13,653 nt of DNA from Agromyces sp. (GCA_031178025.1 JAPSJU010000033.1:1-13653), one strand, 5' to 3'; shown: positions 1 through 7,179, counted from the stretch's first letter. Numbers and translations are program-made. Notes: generated by a model not told the origin, from the sequence alone.

Positions 1-3
1 GCC

Positions 4-28
4 CCGTCCGCGCCCCCGGGTGGGACGG
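4..28 (-). terminator. GC-rich hairpin downstream of the NIPSNAP-like gene (weak)
   Basis: CCGTCC at 4-9 is complementary to GGACGG at 23-28, giving a 6-bp stem with a 13-base GC-rich loop. It lies about 30 bases past the stop codon of the minus-strand gene ending at 59. No T-run can be seen, and the window ends immediately after the stem. It could be a U-tract-less terminator or a chance GC-rich inverted repeat. Apart from this hairpin, nothing is recognisable in bases 1-58. Confidence 0.22.
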
Positions 29-58
29 ATGCGGCGAAGCGGACTCGCGACCCCGGCG

Positions 59-361
59 CTACGCCGCGATGTCGTCGACGAACCGGATGTCGTACACGGC
101 GACCCGTTGGGGCACCCCCTCGAACACCGCGGCCCGGGCATCCGACGCCATGTAGGTGCGCTCGAGCTCGAGGAAGGCGTCTCGATCGCCCGGGGCGCTC
201 ACCGCCCACACGAACTCGTTCGACTCGCGCAGCCCGTAGGCGAACTCGATCGTGAAGCCCGCTGCGGGCCGCACTGCGGGCATGGCGCCATGCCACCACT
301 CCACGAACGCGTCGTAGCTTCCGTCGACGAGGGTGTACCGGCGCAACTGGATCGTCTTCAC
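59..361 (-). CDS. NIPSNAP-like small protein
   Basis: A 100-residue protein if translation starts at the GTG at 361, reading VKTIQLRRYTL. It has the look of the NIPSNAP / dimeric alpha-beta barrel family: an opening basic beta-strand, a central Trp-rich segment (FVEWWHGAMPAVR, about 19-31), a second strand with FAYGLRESNEFVWAVS (about 43-58), and a late EGVPQRVAVYDIRFV strand. Family members are about 100 residues and mostly lack an assigned reaction. An in-frame ATG at 430 would add 23 residues of poor quality (Ser/Gly/Pro-rich), so I prefer the GTG, although its Shine-Dalgarno is weak (GGGCGG directly before it, AGGG about 13 bases away). It is divergent from the metallophosphoesterase gene. 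The family assignment is by pattern only and no function should be inferred. Confidence 0.72.
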   Translation of the reverse strand: MKTIQLRRYTLVDGSYDAFVEWWHGAMPAVRPAAGFTIEFAYGLRESNEFVWAVSAPGDRDAFLELERTYMASDARAAVFEGVPQRVAVYDIRFVDDIAA

Positions 362-402
362 CCGCCCATTCTGCCCTGCGGGACCGCTCCCGTACGACGA
401 CC

Positions 403-446
403 GTTCACCGTGAGGTTCCGCCTCCGACATCCCGGATCCCTAGCGT
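403..446 (+). promoter_or_regulatory. Possible PHO-box-like repeat and -10 before the metallophosphoesterase
   Basis: GTTCACC at 403-409 is followed by the related GTTCCGC at 415-421, about one helical turn later. GTTCACC direct repeats with 11-bp spacing are the core of the actinobacterial (Streptomyces) PhoP box. Twenty bases downstream is TAGCGT at 441-446, a plausible actinobacterial -10 hexamer, with the metallophosphoesterase ATG at 491. The second repeat unit is degenerate and the spacing is 12 rather than 11, so this is a suggestive match only. The neighbouring phosphoesterase makes phosphate control reasonable but does not prove it. Confidence 0.25.
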
Positions 447-490
447 CGTCGTCGAAGCCAGGGCCGGCACAGCGACGCAGAGGAGATGGA

Positions 491-1693
491 ATGACCGAGC
501 AGTTCCCGGTGAGCCGCAGGGCGATCCTGGCCGCGGGAGGACTCGGCGCCATCGGCGCCGCGATCCCCGCGACCACCGCACATGCCGCCTCGGGCAGGGT
601 GCCGGCGTCACCTGCGGGAAGTCCCTCCGCGACCGCGCCGAAGCTCCGCTTCCGCGAGGACGGCACGTTCAAGGTCGTGCAGTTCAACGACACGCAGGAC
701 GACGAGCGCACCGATCGACGCACGGTCGAGCTCATCGAGAAGACGCTCGACGCCGAGCAGCCGGATTTCGCGCTCATCAACGGCGATGTCATCACGGGCG
801 GCTGCGAGACGCGTCTCGCGGTGAAGCAGGCGATCAACAACGTCGTCTGGCCGATGGAGCGCCGAGGCATCCCGTGGGCCGTCACGTACGGCAACCACGA
901 CGAGGACTCGCTGCCGCAGTCGGGCGTCGACGAGGCGATGATGCTCGAGTTCTACCGCAGCTACGACTTCAACCTCAACGCCGAGAACATCGCCGGCGTG
1001 ACGGGCACCGGCAACACGATCGTGCCGATCCGCTCGGCGCACGGCGGCCATGACGCCTTCGCGCTGTGGCTGCTGGACTCCGGTCGGTACGCGCCCGACG
1101 CCATCGACGGACAGGATTTCGCCGGGTATCCGACGTGGGACTGGCTGCGCATGGACCAGGTCGCCTGGTACCGCGACGAGTCGGCGCGCCTCGAGCAGCG
1201 GCTCGGCCGCAAGCTGCCGGGCCTGATGTTCATCCACATCGCGCTGTGGGAGCACCGGTTCATGTGGTGGGGCGGCGTCGACACCCGCACCGAGGCGGAT
1301 GCCGCACGCGGACGGGTCCGGCACGGCATCGTCGGGGAGCGCAACGAGGACGAGTGCCCGGGCCCCTTCAACTCCGGCATGTTCAATGCGATCCTCGAGC
1401 GCGGCGATGTGCGGGGCGTGTTCGTCGGACACGACCACGTCAACGACTACGTCGGCGACTACTACGGCGTGCTGCTCGGCTATGCACCCGGAACGGGGTT
1501 CGGCGCGTACGGGCTGCCCGGTGCCGAGCGCAACCGGATGCGCGGCGGCCGGGTCTTCGAGCTCACGCAGGACGGCGACGATGTCGCGATCGCCACCCGC
1601 GTCGTCTACGCCCGGGATCTCGGCATCGATCTCACCCCGAACGACCAGCCGATGGAGCCCACGCCACTCGCGCCGAAGCAGGCGGCCGTCTGA
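491..1693 (+). CDS. Tat-exported calcineurin-like metallophosphoesterase
   Basis: A 400-residue secreted phosphoesterase. The start is the ATG at 491, preceded by AGGAG at 481-485 with a 5-base gap. The reading frame stays open upstream, but that part lacks a signal sequence or RBS and is not coding. Residues 8-13 (SRRAIL) form a twin-arginine motif, followed by an Ala/Gly-rich hydrophobic stretch and an AHA|A cleavage site near residue 32. A Ser/Pro/Ala linker leads to the catalytic domain. Dimetal motifs run in order: D67-T-Q69, G98-D99, G134-N-H-D-E138, H249 and G313-H-D-H316. The first motif has Gln where the usual D-x-H has His. The substrate is unknown; phosphomonoesters or diesters outside the cell are likely. 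A GC hairpin follows at 1700-1724, so it is probably monocistronic. Confidence 0.9.
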   Translation: MTEQFPVSRRAILAAGGLGAIGAAIPATTAHAASGRVPASPAGSPSATAPKLRFREDGTFKVVQFNDTQDDERTDRRTVELIEKTLDAEQPDFALINGDVITGGCETRLAVKQAINNVVWPMERRGIPWAVTYGNHDEDSLPQSGVDEAMMLEFYRSYDFNLNAENIAGVTGTGNTIVPIRSAHGGHDAFALWLLDSGRYAPDAIDGQDFAGYPTWDWLRMDQVAWYRDESARLEQRLGRKLPGLMFIHIALWEHRFMWWGGVDTRTEADAARGRVRHGIVGERNEDECPGPFNSGMFNAILERGDVRGVFVGHDHVNDYVGDYYGVLLGYAPGTGFGAYGLPGAERNRMRGGRVFELTQDGDDVAIATRVVYARDLGIDLTPNDQPMEPTPLAPKQAAV

Positions 1694-1699
1694 GCGGTC

Positions 1700-1724
1700 G
1701 GGGGGATCTCGCCGTCGGCCCCCC
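1700..1724 (+). terminator. G6/C6 hairpin between the phosphoesterase and hpaH
   Basis: GGGGGG at 1700-1705 pairs with CCCCCC at 1719-1724 around a 13-base loop, seven bases after the metallophosphoesterase stop. No T-run follows. U-tract-less hairpins are commonly proposed as terminators in actinobacteria. The position directly ahead of the hpaH operator fits a transcript boundary. Confidence 0.4.
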
Positions 1725-1737
1725 ACGGCGCCGCCGC

Positions 1738-1749
1738 ATCGTATACGAT
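1738..1749 (+). promoter_or_regulatory. Palindromic operator 1 (probable GntR site) with overlapping -10, before hpaH
   Basis: ATCGTATACGAT is a perfect 12-base palindrome with a GTATAC core, of the kind bound by FCD-type GntR regulators (UxuR/ExuR-like sites have the same core). An 11-of-12 copy lies at 3354-3365 before the second unit of the same pathway. Its right half, TACGAT (1744-1749), could serve as a -10 (TANNNT), so a bound repressor would block RNA polymerase. No clear -35 is visible. The centre lies about 41 bases before the hpaH start. The regulator encoded at 4913-5626 is the obvious candidate ligand-responsive protein. That link is inferred. Confidence 0.62.
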
Positions 1750-1784
1750 CACCACCAAGCCGTCGACGACGAAGTGGAGCTCCG

Positions 1785-2570
1785 GTGCTCGATCCCTCCG
1801 ATATCGCTGCGATCGCCCGCGAACTCGCCGACGCGGACCGGAACCGCACGGTCGTGCCGCTCCTCACCGCCCGCCATCCCGGCATGGACGTCGATGACGC
1901 GTATGCCGTGCAGCGCGAGTGGGCCAAGGGCCGCGTGGCCGCCGGTCACCGCCCCGTCGGGCGGAAGATCGGACTCACCTCGAAGGTGATGCAGGACGCC
2001 ACGGGCATCGATGAACCGGACTACGGCATCATCTTCGACGACATGGTCATCGAGTCCGGCGCATCCGTGGAGTTCGATCGCTTCCTCAACGTTCGCATCG
2101 AGGTCGAGCTCGCCTTCGTGCTCGCCGATCGCCTCGTGGGCCCCGGCGTCACGATCTTCGATGTGCTCGACGCGACGTCCTATGTCGTCCCGGCCCTCGA
2201 GATCCTCAACTCGCACATCGAGTTGGAGGGCCGCACGATCGTCGACACGATCTCCGACAACGCCGCGATGGGCGCGATGGTGATGGGCGGCAGGCCGGTG
2301 CGCCCCGATGCGATCGACCTGCGCTGGGTGCCGGCGCTCCTCTCGCGCAACCAGACGATCGAGGAGTCGGGCGTCTCGGCTGCCGTGCTCGGCCATCCGG
2401 CCATGGGCGTCGCCTGGCTCGCGAACGCCCTCGCGAAGCACGGGCAGGCGCTCGAGGCCGGCGAGATCGTCCTCGCGGGCTCGTTCACGCGGCCCATGTG
2501 GGTCGAGCGCGGCGACACGATCTCCGCGGACTACCGCGAGTTGGGAACGGTGACGTGCCGGTTCGAATGA
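1785..2570 (+). CDS. hpaH: 2-oxo-hept-4-ene-1,7-dioate hydratase
   Basis: Adds water to 2-oxo-hept-3(4)-ene-1,7-dioate to give 2,4-dihydroxy-hept-2-ene-1,7-dioate, the step before the aldolase in homoprotocatechuate breakdown. The protein is 261 residues, close to the 267 of E. coli HpcG/HpaH, and collinear with it. The metal ligands E106 and E108 (RIEVELAFVLA) and E139 (PALEI) fall at the same numbers as in the E. coli enzyme. K61 lies in GRKIGLTSK. GSFTRP near the C-terminus is also typical of the hydratase/decarboxylase branch of the FAH superfamily. The GTG at 1785 is the start: GGAG at 1776-1779 precedes it by 5 bases and the protein then matches the family length. It overlaps hpaI by the 4-base ATGA, suggesting translational coupling. 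A probable GntR operator lies 36 bases upstream. Confidence 0.93.
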   Translation: MLDPSDIAAIARELADADRNRTVVPLLTARHPGMDVDDAYAVQREWAKGRVAAGHRPVGRKIGLTSKVMQDATGIDEPDYGIIFDDMVIESGASVEFDRFLNVRIEVELAFVLADRLVGPGVTIFDVLDATSYVVPALEILNSHIELEGRTIVDTISDNAAMGAMVMGGRPVRPDAIDLRWVPALLSRNQTIEESGVSAAVLGHPAMGVAWLANALAKHGQALEAGEIVLAGSFTRPMWVERGDTISADYRELGTVTCRFE

Positions 2571-3364
2571 CGCTCCCTCCGACGCTCGCCGAGCGGCTCG
2601 CCGCATCCGATCGGCCGCTGGCGGGCATGTGGGTGTGCTCGGGCAGTGCGGTGAACGCCGAGATCGCGGCCGGCAGCGGCCTCGACATCGTGCTGATCGA
2701 CGCCGAGCACTCCCCCAACGACCTGGGTTCGATCCTCGCCCAACTGCACGCCGTCGCCGCCTACCCCGTTGCGCCCCTCGTGCGGCCTCCGATCGGCGAC
2801 ACCGTGGTGATCAAGCAGTATCTCGACGTGGGCGTGCAGAACCTCCTCGTCCCGATGGTCGACTCCCCCGAGCAGGCCGCCGAGCTGGTGCGCGCGGTGC
2901 GTTATCCCCCCGCGGGCGTGCGGGGCGTCGGCAGTGCGCTCGCGCGATCCTCCCGCTGGAATCGCGTGCCGGGGTATCTCGCCGACGCGTCGCGCACCGT
3001 GTCGCTCTTCGTGCAGGTCGAGTCGGCCGCAGCCGTCGACCGCGTGGAGGCGATCGTCGCGGTCGACGGCGTCGACGGGATCCTCGTGGGCCCGGCCGAC
3101 CTGGCCGCCTCGATGGGACACCTCGGCGAGCAGGATCACCCCGAGGTGGTCGAGGCGGTGCTCCGCTCGCTCCGAGCCTCGATCGCCGCGGGCAAGCCGG
3201 CCGGAGTGAACGCGTTCGCGCCGGACGCCGCCGAACGCTACCGCGCGGCCGGGGCCGCGTTCGTGCTCGTCGGCGCCGACGTGGCCATGCTCGCGCGCGC
3301 GTCGGAGGAGCTCGCCGAGCGCTTCATCGACCGCGCGACGACCGCACCGAACGATCGTATATGA
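2567..3364 (+). CDS. hpaI: 4-hydroxy-2-oxo-heptane-1,7-dioate aldolase
   Basis: Class II, metal-dependent pyruvate aldolase of the HpcH/HpaI family. It cleaves 4-hydroxy-2-oxo-heptane-1,7-dioate to pyruvate and succinic semialdehyde, the last step of the pathway. It has 265 residues, as expected. Active-site residues map with a constant +3 shift onto E. coli HpaI: H48 (IDAEHSPND), R73 (LVRPP), Q150 and E152 (FVQVES), and D178 (VGPADLA). GIRGVGSALA-type and SRWNR segments (118-133) are conserved. The ATG at 2567 overlaps the hpaH stop but has no good Shine-Dalgarno. An in-frame GTG at 2555 has GGGA eight bases before it and would add MPVR, so the start is uncertain by four residues. The last codons and the stop lie inside the second operator (3354-3365). 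Confidence 0.92.
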   Translation: MTLPPTLAERLAASDRPLAGMWVCSGSAVNAEIAAGSGLDIVLIDAEHSPNDLGSILAQLHAVAAYPVAPLVRPPIGDTVVIKQYLDVGVQNLLVPMVDSPEQAAELVRAVRYPPAGVRGVGSALARSSRWNRVPGYLADASRTVSLFVQVESAAAVDRVEAIVAVDGVDGILVGPADLAASMGHLGEQDHPEVVEAVLRSLRASIAAGKPAGVNAFAPDAAERYRAAGAAFVLVGADVAMLARASEELAERFIDRATTAPNDRI

Positions 3365-3365
3365 T
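3354..3365 (+). promoter_or_regulatory. Operator 2 (probable GntR site) with overlapping -10, before the FAH-RraA gene
   Basis: ATCGTATATGAT differs from operator 1 at one base of twelve. Its right half, TATGAT (3360-3365), matches the -10 consensus TATAAT in five of six positions. The -35 region is poor. The site centre is about 40 bases before the start at 3399, almost the same distance as operator 1 from hpaH. It overlaps the final codons and stop of hpaI. This implies an internal, repressible promoter for the fusion gene, the regulator, hpaE and hpaD, with the regulator controlling its own synthesis. Confidence 0.6.
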
Positions 3366-3398
3366 TTCGAATACCTGATCAGCCAGACGAGGACGTCC

Positions 3399-4916
3399 AT
3401 GAACGGCACCGGCATCGCCGCACGCAAGATCATCGCCGTGCATCTGAACTACCCCTCGCGCGCCGCCCAGCGCGGTCGCACTCCCGCGCAGCCGAGCTAC
3501 TTCCTCAAGCCCACGTCGTCGATCTCCGAGAGCGGTGCGACGATCGAGCGGCCAGCGGGCGCGGAACTCCTCGCCTTCGAGGGCGAGATCGCCCTCGTGA
3601 TCGGCGAGCCGGCCCGACGGGTCACCCCGGAGGAGGGCTGGCGGCACGTGGCATCCGTCACCGCGGCGAACGACTTCGGGCTCTACGACCTGCGCGCCGC
3701 CGACAAGGGGTCGAACGTGCGCTCGAAGGGAGGCGATGGGTTCACGCCGCTCGGCCCGCGACTCATCGACGCGGCATCCGTCGCTCCCGACGCGCTCCGC
3801 GTGCGCACCTGGGTCAACGGGGAGCTCGTGCAGGAGGACACGAGCGCCACCCTGCTCTTCCCGTTCGGCCGGCTCATCGCCGACCTGTCCCAGCTCATCA
3901 CCCTCGAGACGGGCGACGTCATCCTCACCGGCACGCCGGCCGGGTCCTCCGTCGTCCTGCCCGGCGACGTCGTCGAGGTCGAAGTGGATGCGCCGGACGT
4001 CCCCGGGGCGCCGAGCACGGGCCGGCTCGTGACGACCGTGGCCGCCGGGAACGTGCCGTTCGGCGACTTCGGAGCCGTGCCGGCCGTCGACGAGCAGCAG
4101 CGGATCGAGGCATGGGGCGACGAGGCCGCGCTCGCTGCGGCGATCGCGGCGGGACGAGCGACGTCCGGCGATCGCTCGCGGCACGGCGAGGCGAAGGCGG
4201 CGCCGCCCACCGACGAGCTGCGCGCACTGCTCGCCTCGGTCGGCACCGCGACGCTGAGCGTGCAACTCCGCAAGCGCGGCTACACCGACGTCTTCCTCGA
4301 GGGGGTCCGCGCCGACCGGCCCGGCTCCCGCGTCGTCGGCGCGGCGCGCACGCTCCGGCTCATCCCCTTCCGCCCCGACCTCTTCGAGCGCAGGGGCTCG
4401 GGCTACAACCCGCAGAAGCTCATCTTCGACACCGTCGGGCCGGGCGAGGTCATCGTCATCGAGGCCCGCGGCGAGCGCGGCACCGGAACGGTCGGCGACG
4501 TGCTCGCGCTCCGCGCGCAGGTGCGGGGCGCGGCCGGCATCGTCACCGACGGCGGCACGCGCGACGTCGAGGCCGTCGCCGCGCTCGACATCCCGACGTT
4601 CTCGCAGGGACCGCACCCCTCGGTGCTCGGCCGTCGTCACGTCCCGTGGGAGACCGATGTCGCGATCGCGTGCGGCGGTGCCGCCGTCGAACCGGGCGAC
4701 CTCATCGTCGGCGACGACGACGGCGTCATCGTCATCCCGCCCGCGCTCGCGTGGGACGTGGCGCGCGACGCGGCCGCGCAGGAGGCGGAGGACGAGTGGA
4801 TCGCCCGTCAGGTGGCCGCCGGGGCATCCGTCGACGGGCTCTTCCCGATGAACGCCGAATGGCGCGCCCGCTTCGAGGCCGACACCGCCGCCCCCGCACG
4901 CGGGAGCGGCGCATGA
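3399..4916 (+). CDS. FAH-domain / RraA-domain fusion, probable bifunctional HpaG equivalent
   Basis: A 505-residue two-domain enzyme. Residues 1 to about 228 are a fumarylacetoacetate-hydrolase fold like one half of HpaG: metal ligands E61 and E63 (FEGEIALVIG) and D92 (ANDFGLYD), K110 before GGDGFTPLGP, and LTGTPAG at 176-182. Residues about 272-495 are an RraA-like (HMG/CHA aldolase-type) domain: TATLSVQLRKRG (283-294), VGDVLALRAQVRGAAG, TDGGTRD with R388-D389, and GDLIVGDDDGVIVIP (433-447). The two are joined by a charged, Ala-rich linker (about 229-271). E. coli HpaG has two FAH domains for 5-oxo-pent-3-ene-1,2,5-tricarboxylate decarboxylation and for isomerisation. Here RraA may have taken one role, most likely decarboxylation, since RraA-family aldolases are known to decarboxylate oxaloacetate. 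The start ATG has GAGGA at 3389-3393. It overlaps the regulator gene by ATGA. Confidence 0.88.
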   Translation: MNGTGIAARKIIAVHLNYPSRAAQRGRTPAQPSYFLKPTSSISESGATIERPAGAELLAFEGEIALVIGEPARRVTPEEGWRHVASVTAANDFGLYDLRAADKGSNVRSKGGDGFTPLGPRLIDAASVAPDALRVRTWVNGELVQEDTSATLLFPFGRLIADLSQLITLETGDVILTGTPAGSSVVLPGDVVEVEVDAPDVPGAPSTGRLVTTVAAGNVPFGDFGAVPAVDEQQRIEAWGDEAALAAAIAAGRATSGDRSRHGEAKAAPPTDELRALLASVGTATLSVQLRKRGYTDVFLEGVRADRPGSRVVGAARTLRLIPFRPDLFERRGSGYNPQKLIFDTVGPGEVIVIEARGERGTGTVGDVLALRAQVRGAAGIVTDGGTRDVEAVAALDIPTFSQGPHPSVLGRRHVPWETDVAIACGGAAVEPGDLIVGDDDGVIVIPPALAWDVARDAAAQEAEDEWIARQVAAGASVDGLFPMNAEWRARFEADTAAPARGSGA

Positions 4917-5626
4917 ACGGCCGCACCCCGGTCGAGGGCAAGTCCCAGCGCGCCTACCGGTACATCCGGGAGCGCATCGACGACGGGCGCTACGTGCCCG
5001 GCTACCGACTCGTGCTCGGCCAGATCGCCGGCGAACTCGCCGTGAGCGTCGTCCCGGTGCGGGAGGCGATCCGCCGGCTCGAGGCCGAGGGCCTCGTGAC
5101 CTTCGAACGCAACGTCGGCGCGCAGGTCGCGCTCATCAAGGAGACCGAGTACCTGCACACCATGCAGACGCTCTCGATCGTCGAGGGCGCCGCCACCGCG
5201 CTGTCCGCGCCGTACCTCGTGCCGGCGCACCTGCGCCGGGCGCGCCGGATCAACGAGCAGATGCGCGCCACGCTCGACGACTTCGAGCCGCACCGCTTCA
5301 CCGAACTCAACCTCGAGTTCCACTCCGTGCTCTTCGAGGAGTGCCCGAACCCGCACATCCTCGATCTCGTGCACCGCGGCTGGAACCGGATGCGGATGCT
5401 GCGCGACTCGTCATTCAGCTTCGTGCCGGGGCGTGCCCGCGAATCCGTGGCCGAGCACGACCGCATCGTCGACCTCATCGAGTCGGGCGCCGAGCCGCTC
5501 GAGATCGAGCTCGCCGCCCGGGGCCACCGCACGGCGACCCTGGACGCGGTGCTGGCCTACCAGGCGCAGCAGCACGCGCCCACGCTTCCCGAACCCGTCA
5601 CCGCAACCGAGAGCCGCATGCCATGA
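4913..5626 (+). CDS. GntR-family (FCD subfamily) regulator of the homoprotocatechuate cluster
   Basis: A 237-residue DNA-binding regulator. A winged helix-turn-helix fills residues about 8-75 (SQRAYRYIRERI, then LGQIAGELAVSVVPVREAIRRLEAEGLV, typical of GntR). The FCD effector domain follows (about 80-215), with the helix FTELNLEFHSVLFE and later His residues in AEHDRIVDLIESG and AARGHRTATLDAV that normally bind a metal. The usual Asp of D-x-x-x-H is Asn here (NLEFH). GGGAG at 4902-4906 precedes the ATG by 6 bases. The gene overlaps both neighbours by ATGA, so it is made with the catabolic enzymes. It most likely binds the paired palindromes at 1738 and 3354 and releases them on a pathway intermediate or aromatic acid. 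Repression rather than activation is inferred from operator/-10 overlap. Confidence 0.88.
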   Translation: MNGRTPVEGKSQRAYRYIRERIDDGRYVPGYRLVLGQIAGELAVSVVPVREAIRRLEAEGLVTFERNVGAQVALIKETEYLHTMQTLSIVEGAATALSAPYLVPAHLRRARRINEQMRATLDDFEPHRFTELNLEFHSVLFEECPNPHILDLVHRGWNRMRMLRDSSFSFVPGRARESVAEHDRIVDLIESGAEPLEIELAARGHRTATLDAVLAYQAQQHAPTLPEPVTATESRMP

Positions 5627-7149
5627 CGCACCACATCCCCCAGGGGCTGCCCGACCGGATCCGCCACTACATCGGCGGCGAACTCGTCGATTCCCTCGGC
5701 GGCGAGACGTTCGACGTGCTCGATCCCGTCTCCAACGAGGTCTACGTGCAGGCCGCCGCCGGCCAGCGGGCCGACATCGATCGCGCCGTCGCGGCCGCTC
5801 GCAGCGCGTTCACCGACGGCCCCTGGCCGCGCATGCTGCCGCGCGCGCGGGCCCGGGTCCTGCACCGCATCGCCGACCTCGTCGAGGCGCAGGACGCCCG
5901 GCTCGCCGAACTCGAGACCTTCGACACGGGGCTTCCGATCACCCAGGCCCTCGGCCAGGCGCAGCGCGCCGCCGAGAACTTCCGTTTCTTCGCGGACCTC
6001 ATCGTCGCGCAGCGCGACGACACGTACAAGGTGCCCGGCCGGCAGGTCAACTACGTGAACCGCAAGCCCATCGGCGTCGCCGGGCTCATCACCCCGTGGA
6101 ACACGCCGTTCATGCTCGAGTCGTGGAAGCTCGCCCCCGCGCTCGCCACGGGCAACACCGTGGTGCTGAAGCCGGCCGAGTTCACGCCGCTGTCGGCATC
6201 GCTCTGGGCCGACATCTTCCGCGAGGCCGGCGTCCCCGACGGCGTCTTCAACCTCGTCAACGGGCTCGGCGAGGACGCCGGCGACGCACTCGTGAAGCAT
6301 CCCGACGTCCCGCTCATCTCGTTCACGGGCGAGAGCCGCACGGGACAGATCATCTTCGGCAACGCCGCGCCGTTCCTGAAGGGACTCTCGATGGAGCTCG
6401 GCGGCAAGTCGCCCGCCGTGGTCTTCGCCGACGCCGACCTCGAACAGGCGCTCGACGCGACCGTGTTCGGGGTGTTCTCGCTCAACGGCGAGCGCTGCAC
6501 GGCGGGCTCCCGCATCCTCGTCGAGCGGTCGATCTACGACGACTTCGTCGAGCGCTACGCCGAGCGGGCGAAGCGCATCGTCGTCGGCGACCCGCACGAC
6601 CCGACCACCGAGGTCGGCGCGCTCGTGCACCCCGAGCACTACGAGAAGGTCATGTCCTATGTCGAGATCGGCAAGGGCGAGGGCCGGCTCGTGGCGGGCG
6701 GCGGGCGGCCCGAAGGACTCGAACAGGGAAACTACGTCGCCCCCACCGTGTTCGCGGATGTCGCTCCGGACGCCCGGATCTTCCAGGAGGAGATCTTCGG
6801 ACCGGTCGTCGCGATCACCCCGTTCGACACCGACGAGGAGGCCCTCGCCCTCGCGAACGGGGTGAGGTACGGCCTCGCCGCGTACATCTGGACGAACGAC
6901 CTCAAGCGCGCCCACAACTTCGCACAGGACGTCGAGGCCGGCATGGTGTGGCTGAACTCCAACAACGTCCGCGACCTGCGCACGCCGTTCGGCGGAGTCA
7001 AGGCGTCGGGTCTCGGGCACGAGGGCGGCTACCGCTCCATCGACTTCTACACCGACCAGCAGGCCGTGCACATCTCACTCAGCGACGCGCACTCCCCCCG
7101 CTTCGGCACGCGAGGCGCGACGGCGCCGATCGCCACCCCGAATCCCTGA
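5623..7149 (+). CDS. hpaE: 5-carboxymethyl-2-hydroxymuconate semialdehyde dehydrogenase
   Basis: NAD-dependent aldehyde dehydrogenase, 508 residues, that oxidises the ring-cleavage product to 5-carboxymethyl-2-hydroxymuconate. Catalytic and cofactor motifs are intact: N160 in TPWNTPF, K183 in VLKPAE, FTGE at 234-237 for the nucleotide, E258 in MELGGKS, nucleophile C292 in NGERCTAGS, and EEIFGPV in the C-terminal half. FRFFADLI and TPFGGVKASGLGHEGG also fit the HpaE subgroup. The specific substrate is assigned mainly from the neighbours hpaD, hpaH and hpaI, because ALDH specificity is hard to read from sequence alone. The start ATG overlaps the GntR stop (ATGA). hpaD follows after 30 bases. 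Confidence 0.92.
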   Translation: MTHHIPQGLPDRIRHYIGGELVDSLGGETFDVLDPVSNEVYVQAAAGQRADIDRAVAAARSAFTDGPWPRMLPRARARVLHRIADLVEAQDARLAELETFDTGLPITQALGQAQRAAENFRFFADLIVAQRDDTYKVPGRQVNYVNRKPIGVAGLITPWNTPFMLESWKLAPALATGNTVVLKPAEFTPLSASLWADIFREAGVPDGVFNLVNGLGEDAGDALVKHPDVPLISFTGESRTGQIIFGNAAPFLKGLSMELGGKSPAVVFADADLEQALDATVFGVFSLNGERCTAGSRILVERSIYDDFVERYAERAKRIVVGDPHDPTTEVGALVHPEHYEKVMSYVEIGKGEGRLVAGGGRPEGLEQGNYVAPTVFADVAPDARIFQEEIFGPVVAITPFDTDEEALALANGVRYGLAAYIWTNDLKRAHNFAQDVEAGMVWLNSNNVRDLRTPFGGVKASGLGHEGGYRSIDFYTDQQAVHISLSDAHSPRFGTRGATAPIATPNP

Positions 7150-7179
7150 GCTCCCCGTTCACACAGCAAGGACGCTGAC

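Noticed and set aside
20..490. N-terminal extension of the metallophosphoesterase frame to an ATG at 20
   Set aside because: The added 157 residues overlap the antisense NIPSNAP-like gene, have no family likeness, and would bury the Tat signal. The ATG at 491 has a good AGGAG and begins a complete signal peptide.
608..1927. Long open frame on the minus strand (439 codons) over the metallophosphoesterase
   Set aside because: It is Arg/Asp/Val-rich low-complexity shadow sequence with no recognisable domain. The plus strand carries clear phosphatase motifs over the same bases, and high GC makes such antisense frames common.
3324..4640. Antisense open frame (438 codons) opposite the FAH-RraA gene
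   Set aside because: Its composition is that of an antisense shadow (RR, GR, VE runs), and the sense strand encodes two full enzyme domains.
4112..4912. Upstream in-frame extension of the GntR gene to an ATG at 4112
   Set aside because: The extension is an Arg-rich shadow of the RraA domain. The ATG at 4913 has a Shine-Dalgarno, overlaps the stop as ATGA and starts a normal-length GntR protein.
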